Part shown: positions 10,330 through 19,342 of the stretch, piece by piece
Layout of the letters: each line of letters opens with the position of its first letter
Numbering within the stretch: position 1 is the stretch's first letter
NCBI GenBank assembly: GCA_002067205.1
Contig: MVQL01000211.1
Coordinates: 163,382 to 227,381 of the forward strand
Direction of reading: 5' to 3'
Length of the DNA: 64,000 nucleotides
DNA from: Pelotomaculum sp. PtaB.Bin104
GTDB lineage: Bacteria; Bacillota; Desulfotomaculia; Desulfotomaculales; Pelotomaculaceae
Position numbers and translations under genes: made by a program
The notes under the pieces: model-generated
What the model saw: only the letters and a program-made list of their open reading frames with translations
Database searches by the model: none
What the model was told of the DNA's origin: nothing

Positions 10330-10899
10330 AACAATACCTCCTATCCATTTGAGTTTATTATCCCAAAAATAACGTGCAAAAACATGAACTGCTATTGCTA
10401 AATTATTGCAGGACAAAGATATGAAACTCTGGCTGCTGAACAGAATTTAAATACTTGTAGGAACTTATGTTAAATTAGTGTTAGCGTATCTTTTTATTCC
10501 TAGTACATGAACGACTTTCCCAAGACACCCGTCATTTGCTTTTTTGCTCCCACCAGCCAAAGGCAATTCTGGACTGGAAGGTCTCCCGACCAGGCGACCT
10601 TAGAAATAGAATTGCCGAACGCCGGGAGGAATGATAATCAAACCCTGAAAATCGTGTCTGGTCAGGGTCGAATTCGGCTCAACTCTCAGTTACCTTTCTT
10701 AATGAAAGAGAATTTCGTTTTGCAAATCTTTTCTTCCCACCAGGTTAAAACTATTCTCCAGTAATGTTTTGAGGTCCGGGGGATCTTAAAAATATAATCA
10801 ATGAACCGCCGGGTGGAATGATTATCCCACCCATAATTTACGGAGGCTCAGGACAGAAAAGCTTGAAAAGGGTTTTAAAGGTTGACTTTAGACTTATCA
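10330..10899. other. 570-base intergenic region
   Basis: Between two minus-strand genes. An 85-codon plus-strand frame (10507-10764) has no SD and no recognisable product. A short inverted repeat (AAGGTC at 10576, GACCTT at 10597) lies inside. Nothing here is convincingly functional apart from promoter space for the DUF255 gene. Confidence 0.4.
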
Positions 10900-12660
10900 C
10901 TACATAATTTCAATTGTATCCTCGAAATTCACAGGTATAGACTGTCCTTCCTGCATTGAAATATGCCCCGAGGAATATGGTTGACTATCGATAGTTATGC
11001 TCACCTCTTGTGCGTTATAGTACTGGCCGAAGGTATTGGCAATGCATTGCAGAAGCATGGTTTCATACTCAGCGCCTGCATTCATTTCAGATACAAAGGA
11101 CGCGTTTAAATCAATTGCCACTTTATTATCCGTATTAAGGGTCAGGCTGTTGATCCTGGTATTTGTTGAAAACACTTCTCCCACACTGCTATTTGGTATG
11201 ATTTTATATTCCTCAGCTAAGATTTCCACTGTAACATCATTGGTATGAAAACTGACTTCTTTATTCTGGAAGTATAGTTTGCCGTCATCGATATTTGGAT
11301 AGTAGAAGTTTATCGTTTCTAATCGTGAAGCGTTAATTATTAATTCTTTGAGAGAGGAACTAATTTCCTCTCCTCCTGAAGTGAATACGGACTTGACCAT
11401 CCCAACATCTTTAGCGTAGTATTCAGTAATAGTGTCATAGGGACCTTCTGTAACTACCGCGATTGCTTTATAGCTGCCTAAGGGGGTCGCGGCGTCTGCA
11501 GAAATACTCGTGATTTTTCTGGTTCTGCCGTCTTTTAAAGTCCACGAAATACCTGCTTTTAAAGGTTCCATGAGGAGAATTTCTGCTGAAGCATCTGTAA
11601 CATTTAGTAGATTTTCTCGATAATAGGTTTCTCCTTGGAATAATTGCCTGATTAATTTGCCATCCTTAAGTTCAAGCACCCTTGCCGCTACAGTTCCACC
11701 ATTGTCCACTCTCTGTTGGACTTTACCCGCCGAGGCATAGTCGATAAATACACTATAAGATGCATATTCGTTGCCTATTCCTTCATAAACATAGCTTGCA
11801 TATCCCTGCACCGGGAAATAGTCTGCAATTTTCAAGGCTTCAGGTGCTGCGGTATTAATAACTTTGACGGAGTTTACGCCACTAACAAGGATTACAGTCC
11901 TGCCGGTAATGATTACGCTGTCAAGGGTGACCTGACCGTCACCAACGCCATCTCCGATAATCAGATCACCTGTGATCGTAAGATCTTTCAATACAATACC
12001 GGGTGTGTTGACCATTACGTTGCCACTGTAATCAATAGTGTAGGTACCGGCAACGTTGATATATTTTTTGAGCAGGTTATCCATCAATTGAGCAAACTCT
12101 GCTCTGGTGATACTCTGTTTTGGATTAATCTGACCATTGGATCCTTTAATGTACCCCGCTGCAACAAGGGAAGATACGGCATCCTTCGCCCACGGGCTGA
12201 CCAAATTTTTATCGGAGAATTTATCGAGAGCGCTGTCTGCAGCGCCCGATAGCCTGAATGCACGGGCAAGGACCACAAAGGTTTCCTCCCGGGTAATATT
12301 ATTGTCCGGATATAGATTGTTTCCACTGCCAACTATAGTTTTCATTTGAACAGCTTTGGCCATTTCGTCATAATACCATTGATGAGAATCAATGTCGGTG
12401 TAGCCACTTAGGGAAGCCTTTTCAGTGGCACCAAAGGCACGGTTTACTACGGTTGCCATTTGAGCCCTTGTTAAAGGGTCATTGGGCAGGATCTTTCCAT
12501 TATAACCTTTTAGCAATCCATTGGAGACAGCATTGTTTAGCGCTTCCGTTGACCAGTTATTTGGCATATCGGAAAACTCTGTTGCGAATGCAGTTGTTGC
12601 GGTAAACAGGAAAATAAAAACTGCCAAGGCAAGCAACACCGCCAAGCTCTTTTTTCTCAT
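10900..12660 (-). CDS. S-layer-homology protein with C-terminal GerMN domain
   Basis: The protein begins with a clear signal peptide (residues 1-26) followed by three SLH repeats (about 28-200), the module that anchors proteins to pyruvylated wall polysaccharide. A beta-rich linker follows, and residues roughly 490-575 match the GerMN domain of sporulation/germination proteins (TRINSLTLNTDNKVAIDLN, then CIANTF). So it is an exported, cell-surface protein. The ATG has a purine-rich SD upstream. The role is unknown; SLH plus GerMN combinations occur in this clade. Confidence 0.85.
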   Translation of the reverse strand: MRKKSLAVLLALAVFIFLFTATTAFATEFSDMPNNWSTEALNNAVSNGLLKGYNGKILPNDPLTRAQMATVVNRAFGATEKASLSGYTDIDSHQWYYDEMAKAVQMKTIVGSGNNLYPDNNITREETFVVLARAFRLSGAADSALDKFSDKNLVSPWAKDAVSSLVAAGYIKGSNGQINPKQSITRAEFAQLMDNLLKKYINVAGTYTIDYSGNVMVNTPGIVLKDLTITGDLIIGDGVGDGQVTLDSVIITGRTVILVSGVNSVKVINTAAPEALKIADYFPVQGYASYVYEGIGNEYASYSVFIDYASAGKVQQRVDNGGTVAARVLELKDGKLIRQLFQGETYYRENLLNVTDASAEILLMEPLKAGISWTLKDGRTRKITSISADAATPLGSYKAIAVVTEGPYDTITEYYAKDVGMVKSVFTSGGEEISSSLKELIINASRLETINFYYPNIDDGKLYFQNKEVSFHTNDVTVEILAEEYKIIPNSSVGEVFSTNTRINSLTLNTDNKVAIDLNASFVSEMNAGAEYETMLLQCIANTFGQYYNAQEVSITIDSQPYSSGHISMQEGQSIPVNFEDTIEIM

Positions 12661-13210
12661 AAAAATTCCCCCTCTTAATTGTGCATAAAATTAACCATGA
12701 ATTCCACAGAAAATAGTGTTGTTGAAGCACGAGGCTCCGGGCTTCATTGGCAATCACTTAAAACTGGCTCTGCTTCGTAAGGCCTTCTTCATTGTAGAGT
12801 TAGAATCGCTACCAAAGAAGCGGTTGATACAACCATTGAATACAGCGAGGTGCCGATTAGCAACGACAGACCCGCTTGAAAGTGCCGTTCCGGGCAACTA
12901 TCTTAAAACGAAAGTTATTTTTTTGAAGGTTCTTGGCAACAGTGTGGAGGTTTCGCCAATTTTAAAAGAAGCGATTGAGAAGGGAAATTTAGGTTCAAAA
13001 CGGGAGAGGGTATGTACGGATGGATGCGTCGGCATTTGCTCTCTGGTATCTGGTTTATACAATAGGGCGGACGCTGCTTCTCATCCAGTCACCGCGGTCA
13101 ATCGTCGCCGGACAGCGACGATTTCTATGATGAGGACAATGGAGAATACAAGCGGTGACTGGAATGACTTAGGCGGAGACGGCGGTGGAGATTCCACCGG
13201 CGGTTAGGTG
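12661..13210. other. Intergenic region with possible decayed coding remnant
   Basis: A plus-strand frame (12716-13207) of 163 codons has no SD, and its composition changes along its length. Short protein-like stretches occur in different frames, for example IATKEAVDTTIEYSEVPISN around 12800-12870 and an acidic DDFYDEDNGEYKR around 13110-13150. I read this as degenerated coding DNA, unassigned. The frame ends in a Gly/Asp-rich tail just before the convergent DUF350 gene. Confidence 0.3.
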
Positions 13211-13609
13211 TTACGATATGCTGGCTCCGATTACATAGCTGAACGTGACGGAAAACACCAGCGACAAAAGACCCACTGCTACATTGCCTGAACCAATTTC
13301 CTTGTTCACATTCAGGCGGGGTGTCAGCCATTCAAAAAGTAAGTATAACAGGATTAAAAGGACAAGGCCAAACACCCCCCAGAGAACAGATTGTTCGGCG
13401 TTGTTGTTGGATAATATGGCAAAGCGCATGATATTTCCCACTCCAAAGATTTTGCCTCCCAGAGCCATGGCGGCGGCCAGGTTGCCTTTGCGGATTTCTT
13501 CCCAGTCGTTATATTTGGTGATTTTAACGAAAATCAGGATGGTAAGTAAGATAATTATTGAAGCGACAAGCAGGCAGATAAATGATGATTGTAATTGCGG
13601 CAACGACAT
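13211..13609 (-). CDS. DUF350 (YjfL-family) membrane protein
   Basis: A 132-residue integral membrane protein with four predicted helices and the DUF350 signature KGNLAAAMALGGKIFG together with the second-half repeat EIGSGNVAVGLLSLVFS. DUF350 proteins recur beside YjfC-type ATP-grasp ligases, as here: the ligase gene lies 36 bases upstream on the same strand. AAAGGAGGTG precedes the ATG. It is the third gene of a lipoprotein/ligase/DUF350 operon. Confidence 0.88.
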   Translation of the reverse strand: MSLPQLQSSFICLLVASIIILLTILIFVKITKYNDWEEIRKGNLAAAMALGGKIFGVGNIMRFAILSNNNAEQSVLWGVFGLVLLILLYLLFEWLTPRLNVNKEIGSGNVAVGLLSLVFSVTFSYVIGASIS

Positions 13610-13645
13610 GTTTCAGTGTTCACCTCCTTTCTTGATTCCATGGTG

Positions 13646-14878
13646 TCAGGTAATTGTTACTGGAAGAAAATAAGCCATGTCTCCGGTTATTTCATCTCCT
13701 ACCCGCAACAGCAGCCCGCTGAATTCCCCAGCGATAAGAAAACTGCCCACAAGCAATCGTCCTGTATATTCACCCGACCATGTGCTGACAGCCTGCAAAG
13801 GGAAGGTTACTCTTTCCTGGTAAACCATATCGTTTAAGTATTCTTTGTTTTCAACAAAAGCATCAATTTCACCTTGCCCGTTGTATAGATATACACCGCC
13901 GCCTTCACGGCCGAAGGCTGGTTTGGCCACGTATGGACAGCCTTTAAAATAGCTGTTGTCGAGGTAGACCGGCAAAAAATAGCGGGAGATAATCTCTTTG
14001 TCGTCATGATTAAAAAAGTTTGTATTTTTATATAGCTCCCATATTATTGCCATCATTACTTTTGATTGGGCCACAAATGCGGAGGGAGGATTTAAAAGAT
14101 CAAGTTTATTGCCGGCTGCCAGTTCAATAAGTTTTATTCCATCGGTCTCCCTGGTAAACCATTCAATCGGATAGAGACGGTAAAGCAAGTCAATCCGTTT
14201 TCCCTGATCATCGATAATGCCGTCGGCTTCTACGACGATACTGTCTAATGGAACGTATTTTGCCGGCAGGCCGGAATATGCCAACTCGGCTAAAACAGTG
14301 CCTTTATCTTCCTGGTGCCATCCCAGTGACGAAAAAACTATATTTTGATATTCTTTAACAATAAATTTTTTGAAAGCTTTTTTTACGTTAGCGGCAAACA
14401 TCTGGTTCGGGTTTTTACTCTGGCATAATTTATTAATTAAAGCATTGAGCTCACTTGCCTCGACTACTCCGGTAGGCGTATCAGAGTTAAATTCCAACAG
14501 TTTAATTTCAGCGTTTTCACCTGCTCCATTAACTGCGAAATCAAACCGGCCAATTGTCGTGACGGGCATAGCGGGATCATGTTTTGAACGGCAAAAGTCA
14601 ATTGCTGTTTCTGGAATGCCAAGAAGCCTGAGGAGTTGATTACTTTTCAAGACAAAGTCAACAGCTTTTTGAAAAATTGTGCCGCAAGCCTCTGTTGCCG
14701 TCTTTATCTTTTCTAATAGCTCCTTATTTATTTCAAGCGGCTCAATAGTGGCATATTGGCAATTGTGCATAATACCCCAGTTAAAGAAGTGTAACTCGGG
14801 GTGATCCATGATCGCTTTCCATCTCTCATAATGCAATTCGTCCGTAATATGAAGCGGCTGGGCTGCCTGGTTGTTCAA
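13646..14878 (-). CDS. Glutathionylspermidine synthase-like ATP-grasp ligase (YjfC type)
   Basis: The 410-residue protein matches the GSP_synth ATP-grasp fold: YERWKAIMDHPELHFFNWG at the N-terminus, EIKLLEFNSDTPTG in the middle, and the ATP-grasp signature YVAKPAFGREGGGVYLY near residue 320. It lacks the amidase half of E. coli Gss, so it resembles YjfC/YgiC-type amide ligases, proposed to join peptides or amines in an ATP-dependent way. Its TTG start overlaps the stop of the upstream lipoprotein gene by four bases (TTGA), indicating translational coupling. The substrate is unknown. Confidence 0.88.
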   Translation of the reverse strand: MNNQAAQPLHITDELHYERWKAIMDHPELHFFNWGIMHNCQYATIEPLEINKELLEKIKTATEACGTIFQKAVDFVLKSNQLLRLLGIPETAIDFCRSKHDPAMPVTTIGRFDFAVNGAGENAEIKLLEFNSDTPTGVVEASELNALINKLCQSKNPNQMFAANVKKAFKKFIVKEYQNIVFSSLGWHQEDKGTVLAELAYSGLPAKYVPLDSIVVEADGIIDDQGKRIDLLYRLYPIEWFTRETDGIKLIELAAGNKLDLLNPPSAFVAQSKVMMAIIWELYKNTNFFNHDDKEIISRYFLPVYLDNSYFKGCPYVAKPAFGREGGGVYLYNGQGEIDAFVENKEYLNDMVYQERVTFPLQAVSTWSGEYTGRLLVGSFLIAGEFSGLLLRVGDEITGDMAYFLPVTIT

Positions 14879-15108
14879 GAAGAAGCACTTCCTTTGGCTG
14901 ATGAACCCAACCCCTTTGAAGTGGTCGACAACTTTGATTTGCCGCCGGAGTGTACTGTGCCGATGTGAAAATGGCCGTCTTCATCATAATAGCCGGCCTC
15001 CTCCTGCTCCTCTTCTTCCGGCGGGGGATCGTTATATGCCGCTTGGCTGCACCCGGTTAATGTAATGACACCGGCTACAAGAAGCGCTAAAAGACTTTGA
15101 CGGTTCAC
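14875..15108 (-). CDS. Small lipoprotein in the ATP-grasp operon
   Basis: The 77 residues begin with a lipoprotein signal ending in the lipobox LTGC (Cys20). The mature part is acidic (PPPEEEEQEEAGYYDEDG) and then becomes Gly/Ser/Lys-rich to the C-terminus (GLGSSAKGSASS). No homologous family was recognised. Overlap with the ligase gene suggests it works with that enzyme; its flexible C-terminal tail could be a modification substrate, which is inference. Confidence 0.75.
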   Translation of the reverse strand: MNRQSLLALLVAGVITLTGCSQAAYNDPPPEEEEQEEAGYYDEDGHFHIGTVHSGGKSKLSTTSKGLGSSAKGSASS

Positions 15109-15292
15109 TGTGTATCAACTCCTATCATCGAGTTATTCGGTGAAAATGCGGTTAATCCTCCAACGATAATAAATAAAAGCAAAAGAAAATATACAAAGGG
15201 GGTGTGGGGATATTTTATTAGGGTCAGAGAAAAATATTGGCAAGACTGTGGGTTGTAAATGTTATCTAAATATAGGCCATTTGCTGGAAGAT

Positions 15293-16474
15293 CTACTTGG
15301 ACTCACTAATGATATCAGTTGTTATTCCTGTTTGAACTATTAGCAATGCTGTTACTGCCAATATAGCAAGCCCTACTGCATGTAATTCAAATATGACCGA
15401 AAACCCATTATTTTGAATAATCCTCCCACCAATGGCAGTACCTATACCACCCCCGCCCATTAAGCAAAAAGCTACCAGGGACATGGCCGCTCCTCTAGAC
15501 TGAGCAGCAAATTCTGTGGCCATGGTTATTAGCGTGGAGTGGGCCAGGGTAAAGCCAAATCCTAACAATGTAACCCCCAGCACCAGGGTGGGCAGCACTC
15601 CCCCAACGGTATGAAATAATATGTCAGCGGCAGCAGCTAAGAGCAACCCCAGGGTAAGCATTGTTTTTCTTCCCCATTTAGCGGCCATTCTGCCGCTTAA
15701 CCTGCCGCCGGTAATGGCGGCCAAACCAAAAGCGGTCATTATTAACCCTATATATAAATAATTGAATTGATACGCTTTTGAGATGTAAGCACCAAGATAG
15801 GAGAAGGTACCGATTATGAAAATACCCTCAAAGAGTATAACCAGATAAGTTCTTATACTAATCGAGCTGCTTAACAATTTTACATAAGGGGCCAGGAGCT
15901 TACTATTGGGGTTCTTTGCAGAAGGTATTTGACGGCCGGTTGTAAAAAGCATAAACGTAGAAATTACAGCTAACAGGGCATAAATTGCAAATACCCCCCG
16001 CCAATTAAGGAAATAGGCTACCGTTCCCCCGATGGTCATACTAAAACTTTGGCCAAGAAAGGAGATACCCATAAAAGATCCAATAGCCGACTGACGTTGG
16101 CTTAAAGGAACAAGATCACCGATCAGGGCTAAAGATACCGGGACAACAGAAGCGGCAAAAATACCAGTTAATGCCCGAAAAATCAAAAGTTGTGTTGTGC
16201 TGCCGGCAAATGAACATAAAACAGCGGAAATGGAAAAGAAAAGCATAGCAAAATTAATTACCTGTCGTTTACCAAAGCGATCGGCCAATGGTCCGAAGAC
16301 AAGCTGAAACAGTCCAAAAGGGATCATGTAAGCGGTTATGAGCAGCCCAGCCGTGGAAATATCTTCATCAAAATAGGCTGAAATAGCCGGTAGTATCGGA
16401 GATACTACCCAATTATCTGCTAAAACTGTAAATCCTGCAAAACCGAGGATTAAGATAATAGTTTTGGTTTTCAA
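15293..16474 (-). CDS. MFS transporter (DHA1-like efflux permease)
   Basis: A 12-helix major facilitator with the loop 2-3 motif GPLADRFGKRQVI and the equivalent in the second half (GRLSGRMAAKWGRKTM), plus LALIGDLVPLSQR in the TM4-5 region. I place the start at a TTG (16474) with GGAGG eight bases upstream; a GTG five codons earlier overlaps that SD. An intrinsic terminator and a T-box leader lie upstream on the same strand, so amino-acid-responsive control is possible. The substrate is unknown. Confidence 0.88.
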   Translation of the reverse strand: MKTKTIILILGFAGFTVLADNWVVSPILPAISAYFDEDISTAGLLITAYMIPFGLFQLVFGPLADRFGKRQVINFAMLFFSISAVLCSFAGSTTQLLIFRALTGIFAASVVPVSLALIGDLVPLSQRQSAIGSFMGISFLGQSFSMTIGGTVAYFLNWRGVFAIYALLAVISTFMLFTTGRQIPSAKNPNSKLLAPYVKLLSSSISIRTYLVILFEGIFIIGTFSYLGAYISKAYQFNYLYIGLIMTAFGLAAITGGRLSGRMAAKWGRKTMLTLGLLLAAAADILFHTVGGVLPTLVLGVTLLGFGFTLAHSTLITMATEFAAQSRGAAMSLVAFCLMGGGGIGTAIGGRIIQNNGFSVIFELHAVGLAILAVTALLIVQTGITTDIISESK

Positions 16475-16555
16475 TTGTATGACCTCCACTAATTTAATGC
16501 GGACTTTTGAATTCTAAGGTATATATTCTACGCCCTGGGCCCTTGAGTCGCTAAA

Positions 16556-16605
16556 TAAAAAAGACCCATGGCTGCTTTGAGATGGAATTCATCCGCCAGG
16601 GTCTT
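16556..16605 (-). terminator. Intrinsic terminator between the T-box and the MFS gene
   Basis: On the minus strand, AAGACCC with an inner TGGC/GCCA pair closes against GGGTCTT and runs directly into TTTTTT. It would end transcripts from the T-box before the MFS gene at 16474, unless it is itself regulated. Confidence 0.75.
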
Positions 16606-16694
16606 ATTACTGAATATTAGAACCCATTTTTTTCGGACTACATTGCCAATTCCGGCCCATTCGTAAAAGGGGCCGGATAGGCTGAATTCCCTCA

Positions 16695-16742
16695 TTATCC
16701 ACCTGGATCTGATTTGATAATTCGAATAATAATGCTGATCAT
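16695..16742 (-). CDS. Possible 15-codon ORF directly after the T-box terminator
   Basis: The frame reads MISIIIRIIKSDPGG and stops; six of its residues are isoleucine. Its only candidate SD (GGGAGG) lies in the 3' arm of the T-box terminator hairpin, 11 bases before the ATG. It may be a leader peptide, a stub left after loss of a gene, or chance. Confidence 0.25.
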   Translation of the reverse strand: MISIIIRIIKSDPGG

Positions 16743-17041
16743 AAAAAACTAAACCTCCCGCCCGGCAGTTGTAAAAAACACCAAGGACGAGAGGTTACTC
16801 ACGCGGTACCACCCTGATTGCATCCGCCTCACAGCGAAAGCCTCTTATGTGTCCCTATCAGGACACAGCTTTGGTAACGGGTCGTCTAACCCGGCACGGC
16901 TTAATAGGGTATTCTTTCATTATCCTTTCAGCCTGCGGCTCCGGGGTGATGTTTTCACCCGTGATGGCACCGGTTTTCAGCTACCCCGGCTCTCTGCGAC
17001 CATAACACAAGGCTACTCTATCCCCATCATTGCCTTTTATG
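16743..17041 (-). promoter_or_regulatory. T-box riboswitch leader
   Basis: The minus strand carries the invariant T-box antiterminator sequence AGGGTGGTACCGCG (16802-16815), an upstream Stem I with an AGAGAGCCGGGG distal block and an AGTA (specifier-loop 5' side) near 17018, and a terminator of 12 pairs (16785-16796 with 16752-16763, two G-U) followed by six U. The specifier region reads GGCTGAAAGGATAATG; by analogy with glyQS leaders the codon after GAAA would be GGA (Gly), but I am not certain. Next downstream are a 15-codon ORF, a second terminator and the MFS gene. Confidence 0.9.
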
Positions 17042-17383
17042 ATTAGAAGTATATAGAAATCCAATATATAGTGTCAAGGAATAATTATATATTTAACTAA
17101 CTACGAGTTATTATCTGTCCTACAGTCCTGACTTGATTATCTGGAATTACCTGAAGCCTACGAGGAATACCAACGCCGCTACGGAAACCGGAGGAGATTG
17201 GCAGGTGGATCGTGACCTCATCGGTGATGTTACCCTTATCGAGCTTTTCGCCAGGAGCGAGATTGAGGGATGTAATGTCTGTGGGAACAAAATTGCTTAA
17301 AGTTTAAAATTTGTAGTAATAGTTTTTTTATTATCTTGGCTAACTTTTGGTTAAATTAAAGAAAAAGGTTTAAGAGGTTAGGA
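17042..17383. other. 342-base gap with a possible gene remnant
   Basis: Around 17137-17300 the plus strand shows two overlapping protein-like fragments in different frames (LELPEAYEEYQRRYGNRRR and DRDLIGDVTLIELFARSE), GC-richer than their surroundings. They lack an SD and a full-length frame. I read them as an unassigned remnant. Confidence 0.3.
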
Positions 17384-18457
17384 ATGAAGGTTAGTATTAT
17401 CGGTGCTGGGATTTCCGGTCTGGCCTGTGCACACGAGCTAGAACAACACGGTATAATACCGGATATTTATGAAGAGCGAAATCAAGTTGGTGAACTTTTT
17501 ACACACGTTGCTACAATACTCCAAATTATGAATAGGCCTGTTAAAGACCAAATTAACGAAGTTTATCAAAAATTTAATATTCGATTAAAACCATATAATT
17601 TATTAACAAAAATAAAAATGCATACCCCTAAAACATCCGGCACTGTTTATGGAAGACTGGGTTATCTTATGAAACAAGGACAAGACCAAGATAGTACAGC
17701 AAATCAACTTCTTAAACAGATTAATGCACCTATCTATTACAATTATTGTGCCAATTATACCAAACTAGCCCGCGAATACGATTATGTTGTGGTAGCCAAC
17801 GGTACAAGCAATATCACGAAAGCATTGGGTTGCTGGCAGGATGTATTCAAATCTTGGGTAATTGGTTCAACTGTACTTGGTTCATTTGATCCAACCGGTA
17901 TGAAGATGTGGCTTAATACAGAATACGCGAAAGCTGGTTACGCTTACCTTACTCCTTTTAATCAAAAAAGTGCCTCCTTGATCTTAGTTGTCCAAGGGGC
18001 GAATAGAAACAATATTAATTATTACTGGAACAAGTTTTGGGAAAAAGAAAAGTTTACTTATGAAATTGTAGAGTTATGGGACCTGGAACACAGTTCCGGT
18101 TTCGTTTTTCCACATCAGGTTGATAACATCCTTTTTGTTGGCAACTCAGGAGGGTTTTTAGAACCATTACTGGGGTTTGCCTTGCTGGGTGGGATCTATA
18201 GTGGTGTATATGCTGCAAAAAGTATCGCTGAGGGAACAAATTACGAAGACTATCTTGCGCAATTAAAAGAGAATACTCGAATTTCCATAGCCTTAAGAAA
18301 TTACTTAAACAAGTACCAAAATGAAAACTTTGACCATCTTATTGCCCTATTAACTACTCCTATAATAAAAAATATGGTATACAATACCAACCTTGATATC
18401 ATAAAACATGTTGCTTCGCTTGTTGATTTGATTAATAAGGTAAAGTCATTGAAATAG
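17384..18457 (+). CDS. FAD-dependent oxidoreductase, geranylgeranyl-reductase-like
   Basis: The 357-residue protein starts with a Rossmann FAD motif (VSIIGAGISGLACAHELE) and an acidic ribose-binding end (DIYEERNQVGE). Near residues 245-280, FVGNSGGFLEPLLGFALLGG matches the second FAD motif (GDAAGxxxPxxGxG) of geranylgeranyl reductases and related lipid-acting flavoproteins. The substrate is unknown. The gene is clearly AT-richer than the window average and shares this with the next gene, suggesting the pair arrived together. Confidence 0.75.
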   Translation: MKVSIIGAGISGLACAHELEQHGIIPDIYEERNQVGELFTHVATILQIMNRPVKDQINEVYQKFNIRLKPYNLLTKIKMHTPKTSGTVYGRLGYLMKQGQDQDSTANQLLKQINAPIYYNYCANYTKLAREYDYVVVANGTSNITKALGCWQDVFKSWVIGSTVLGSFDPTGMKMWLNTEYAKAGYAYLTPFNQKSASLILVVQGANRNNINYYWNKFWEKEKFTYEIVELWDLEHSSGFVFPHQVDNILFVGNSGGFLEPLLGFALLGGIYSGVYAAKSIAEGTNYEDYLAQLKENTRISIALRNYLNKYQNENFDHLIALLTTPIIKNMVYNTNLDIIKHVASLVDLINKVKSLK

Positions 18458-18480
18458 AACATTTAAAAAAGAAGCCAGTT

Positions 18481-19029
18481 ATGCTGCCCCCGCCCTTTTT
18501 ACCTAGGCAATGGGATAATCAGAATAGTATCCAAAAATGGAGGTTGATCGTCTTGGAGAACTTGGTTTGGGCAATACTCCTCTGGGCTCTGGTGTTTATA
18601 CTAATACCAATTGAAAGGATAAAAATATTATGGCCAGTGGCAGTGGCCGCGCCTATTCTGTTATTTATTATTGATTATATCTTCGTTAAACTAGGGTATT
18701 TTCAATTTACTAAATTCCTTGTTCTAATAGCTGGTGTTCCACCCTTTCATCTACTGGGTGGTTCCGCCGGCGCTTTGCTGCTCATGAATTGGATGCAAAA
18801 AAATCCACTCATCAAAGTATTATTAGTAGCTAGCTTTAGTGGTCTTTTGGTATTATCAGCTCATTTGTTCGAGACATTGGATGCATTCACTTATTTGAGT
18901 GGCTTTAATCATATTTTGGATTATGTTTTAAATGTGGCCGGACTATCAGTCCTGGTTTGGGTGTCATTAGCACTGGTTGATGAAGATCGACTGTATTTTG
19001 GAGAAAATAAAACAAATTTTATTAGGTAA
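18481..19029 (+). CDS. Uncharacterised multi-pass membrane protein
   Basis: The 182-residue product has five probable transmembrane helices and a short cytosolic start (MLPPPFLPRQW). I do not recognise the family; its size and topology recall CBO0543-type membrane proteins, a member of which is also found at 61636-62274. It starts 23 bases after the AT-rich flavoprotein gene and has the same base composition, so the two probably form one operon. Confidence 0.6.
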   Translation: MLPPPFLPRQWDNQNSIQKWRLIVLENLVWAILLWALVFILIPIERIKILWPVAVAAPILLFIIDYIFVKLGYFQFTKFLVLIAGVPPFHLLGGSAGALLLMNWMQKNPLIKVLLVASFSGLLVLSAHLFETLDAFTYLSGFNHILDYVLNVAGLSVLVWVSLALVDEDRLYFGENKTNFIR

Positions 19030-19194
19030 TCGCAACGTTGATCTCGAAATTAAGTGCAGTGTTACTGAATGTAATTATAATAAGAACGTTTAATGTTTTG
19101 CTCCTTAGTTACAGGTTGCAAGGGAGGGTAATCTTGGTAATGCAGAAACTCTTATAACACAAAATGTGAAACATTTAAACCTAAAAGCTAATAC

Positions 19195-19227
19195 AATGAG
19201 GTCAGACCGTTATGGGTTGACCTCATT
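19195..19227 (+). terminator. Hairpin downstream of the flavoprotein/membrane pair
   Basis: A ten-base perfect stem AATGAGGTCA/TGACCTCATT with a 13-base loop is followed by a weak TAAGATTAGTTT run. It is a plausible end of the plus-strand operon. The 19030-19342 gap otherwise holds only this and the next hairpin. Confidence 0.5.
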
Positions 19228-19285
19228 TAAGATTAGTTTCCTGAACAACAAGGAAGTATTTCAGAAATTTTTTTGTGCGATAAGG

Positions 19286-19317
19286 GAAAAAGGACCCTCT
19301 TAGGTATAATAGGGTCC
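19286..19317 (-). terminator. Intrinsic terminator of the Cys-rich protein gene
   Basis: On the minus strand, GGACCCT and AGGGTCC form a perfect seven-base stem followed by TTTTTCCC. Confidence 0.75.
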
Positions 19318-19342
19318 ATCGTTTATTGAATTTGGAGTTAAA

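Noticed and set aside
10507..10764. 85-codon open frame on the plus strand
   Set aside because: No SD, no recognisable protein features, and it lies in an intergenic region with unrelated composition.
12716..13207. 163-codon open frame on the plus strand
   Set aside because: No SD; composition shifts along its length; protein-like stretches appear in several frames, so I treat it as decayed DNA.
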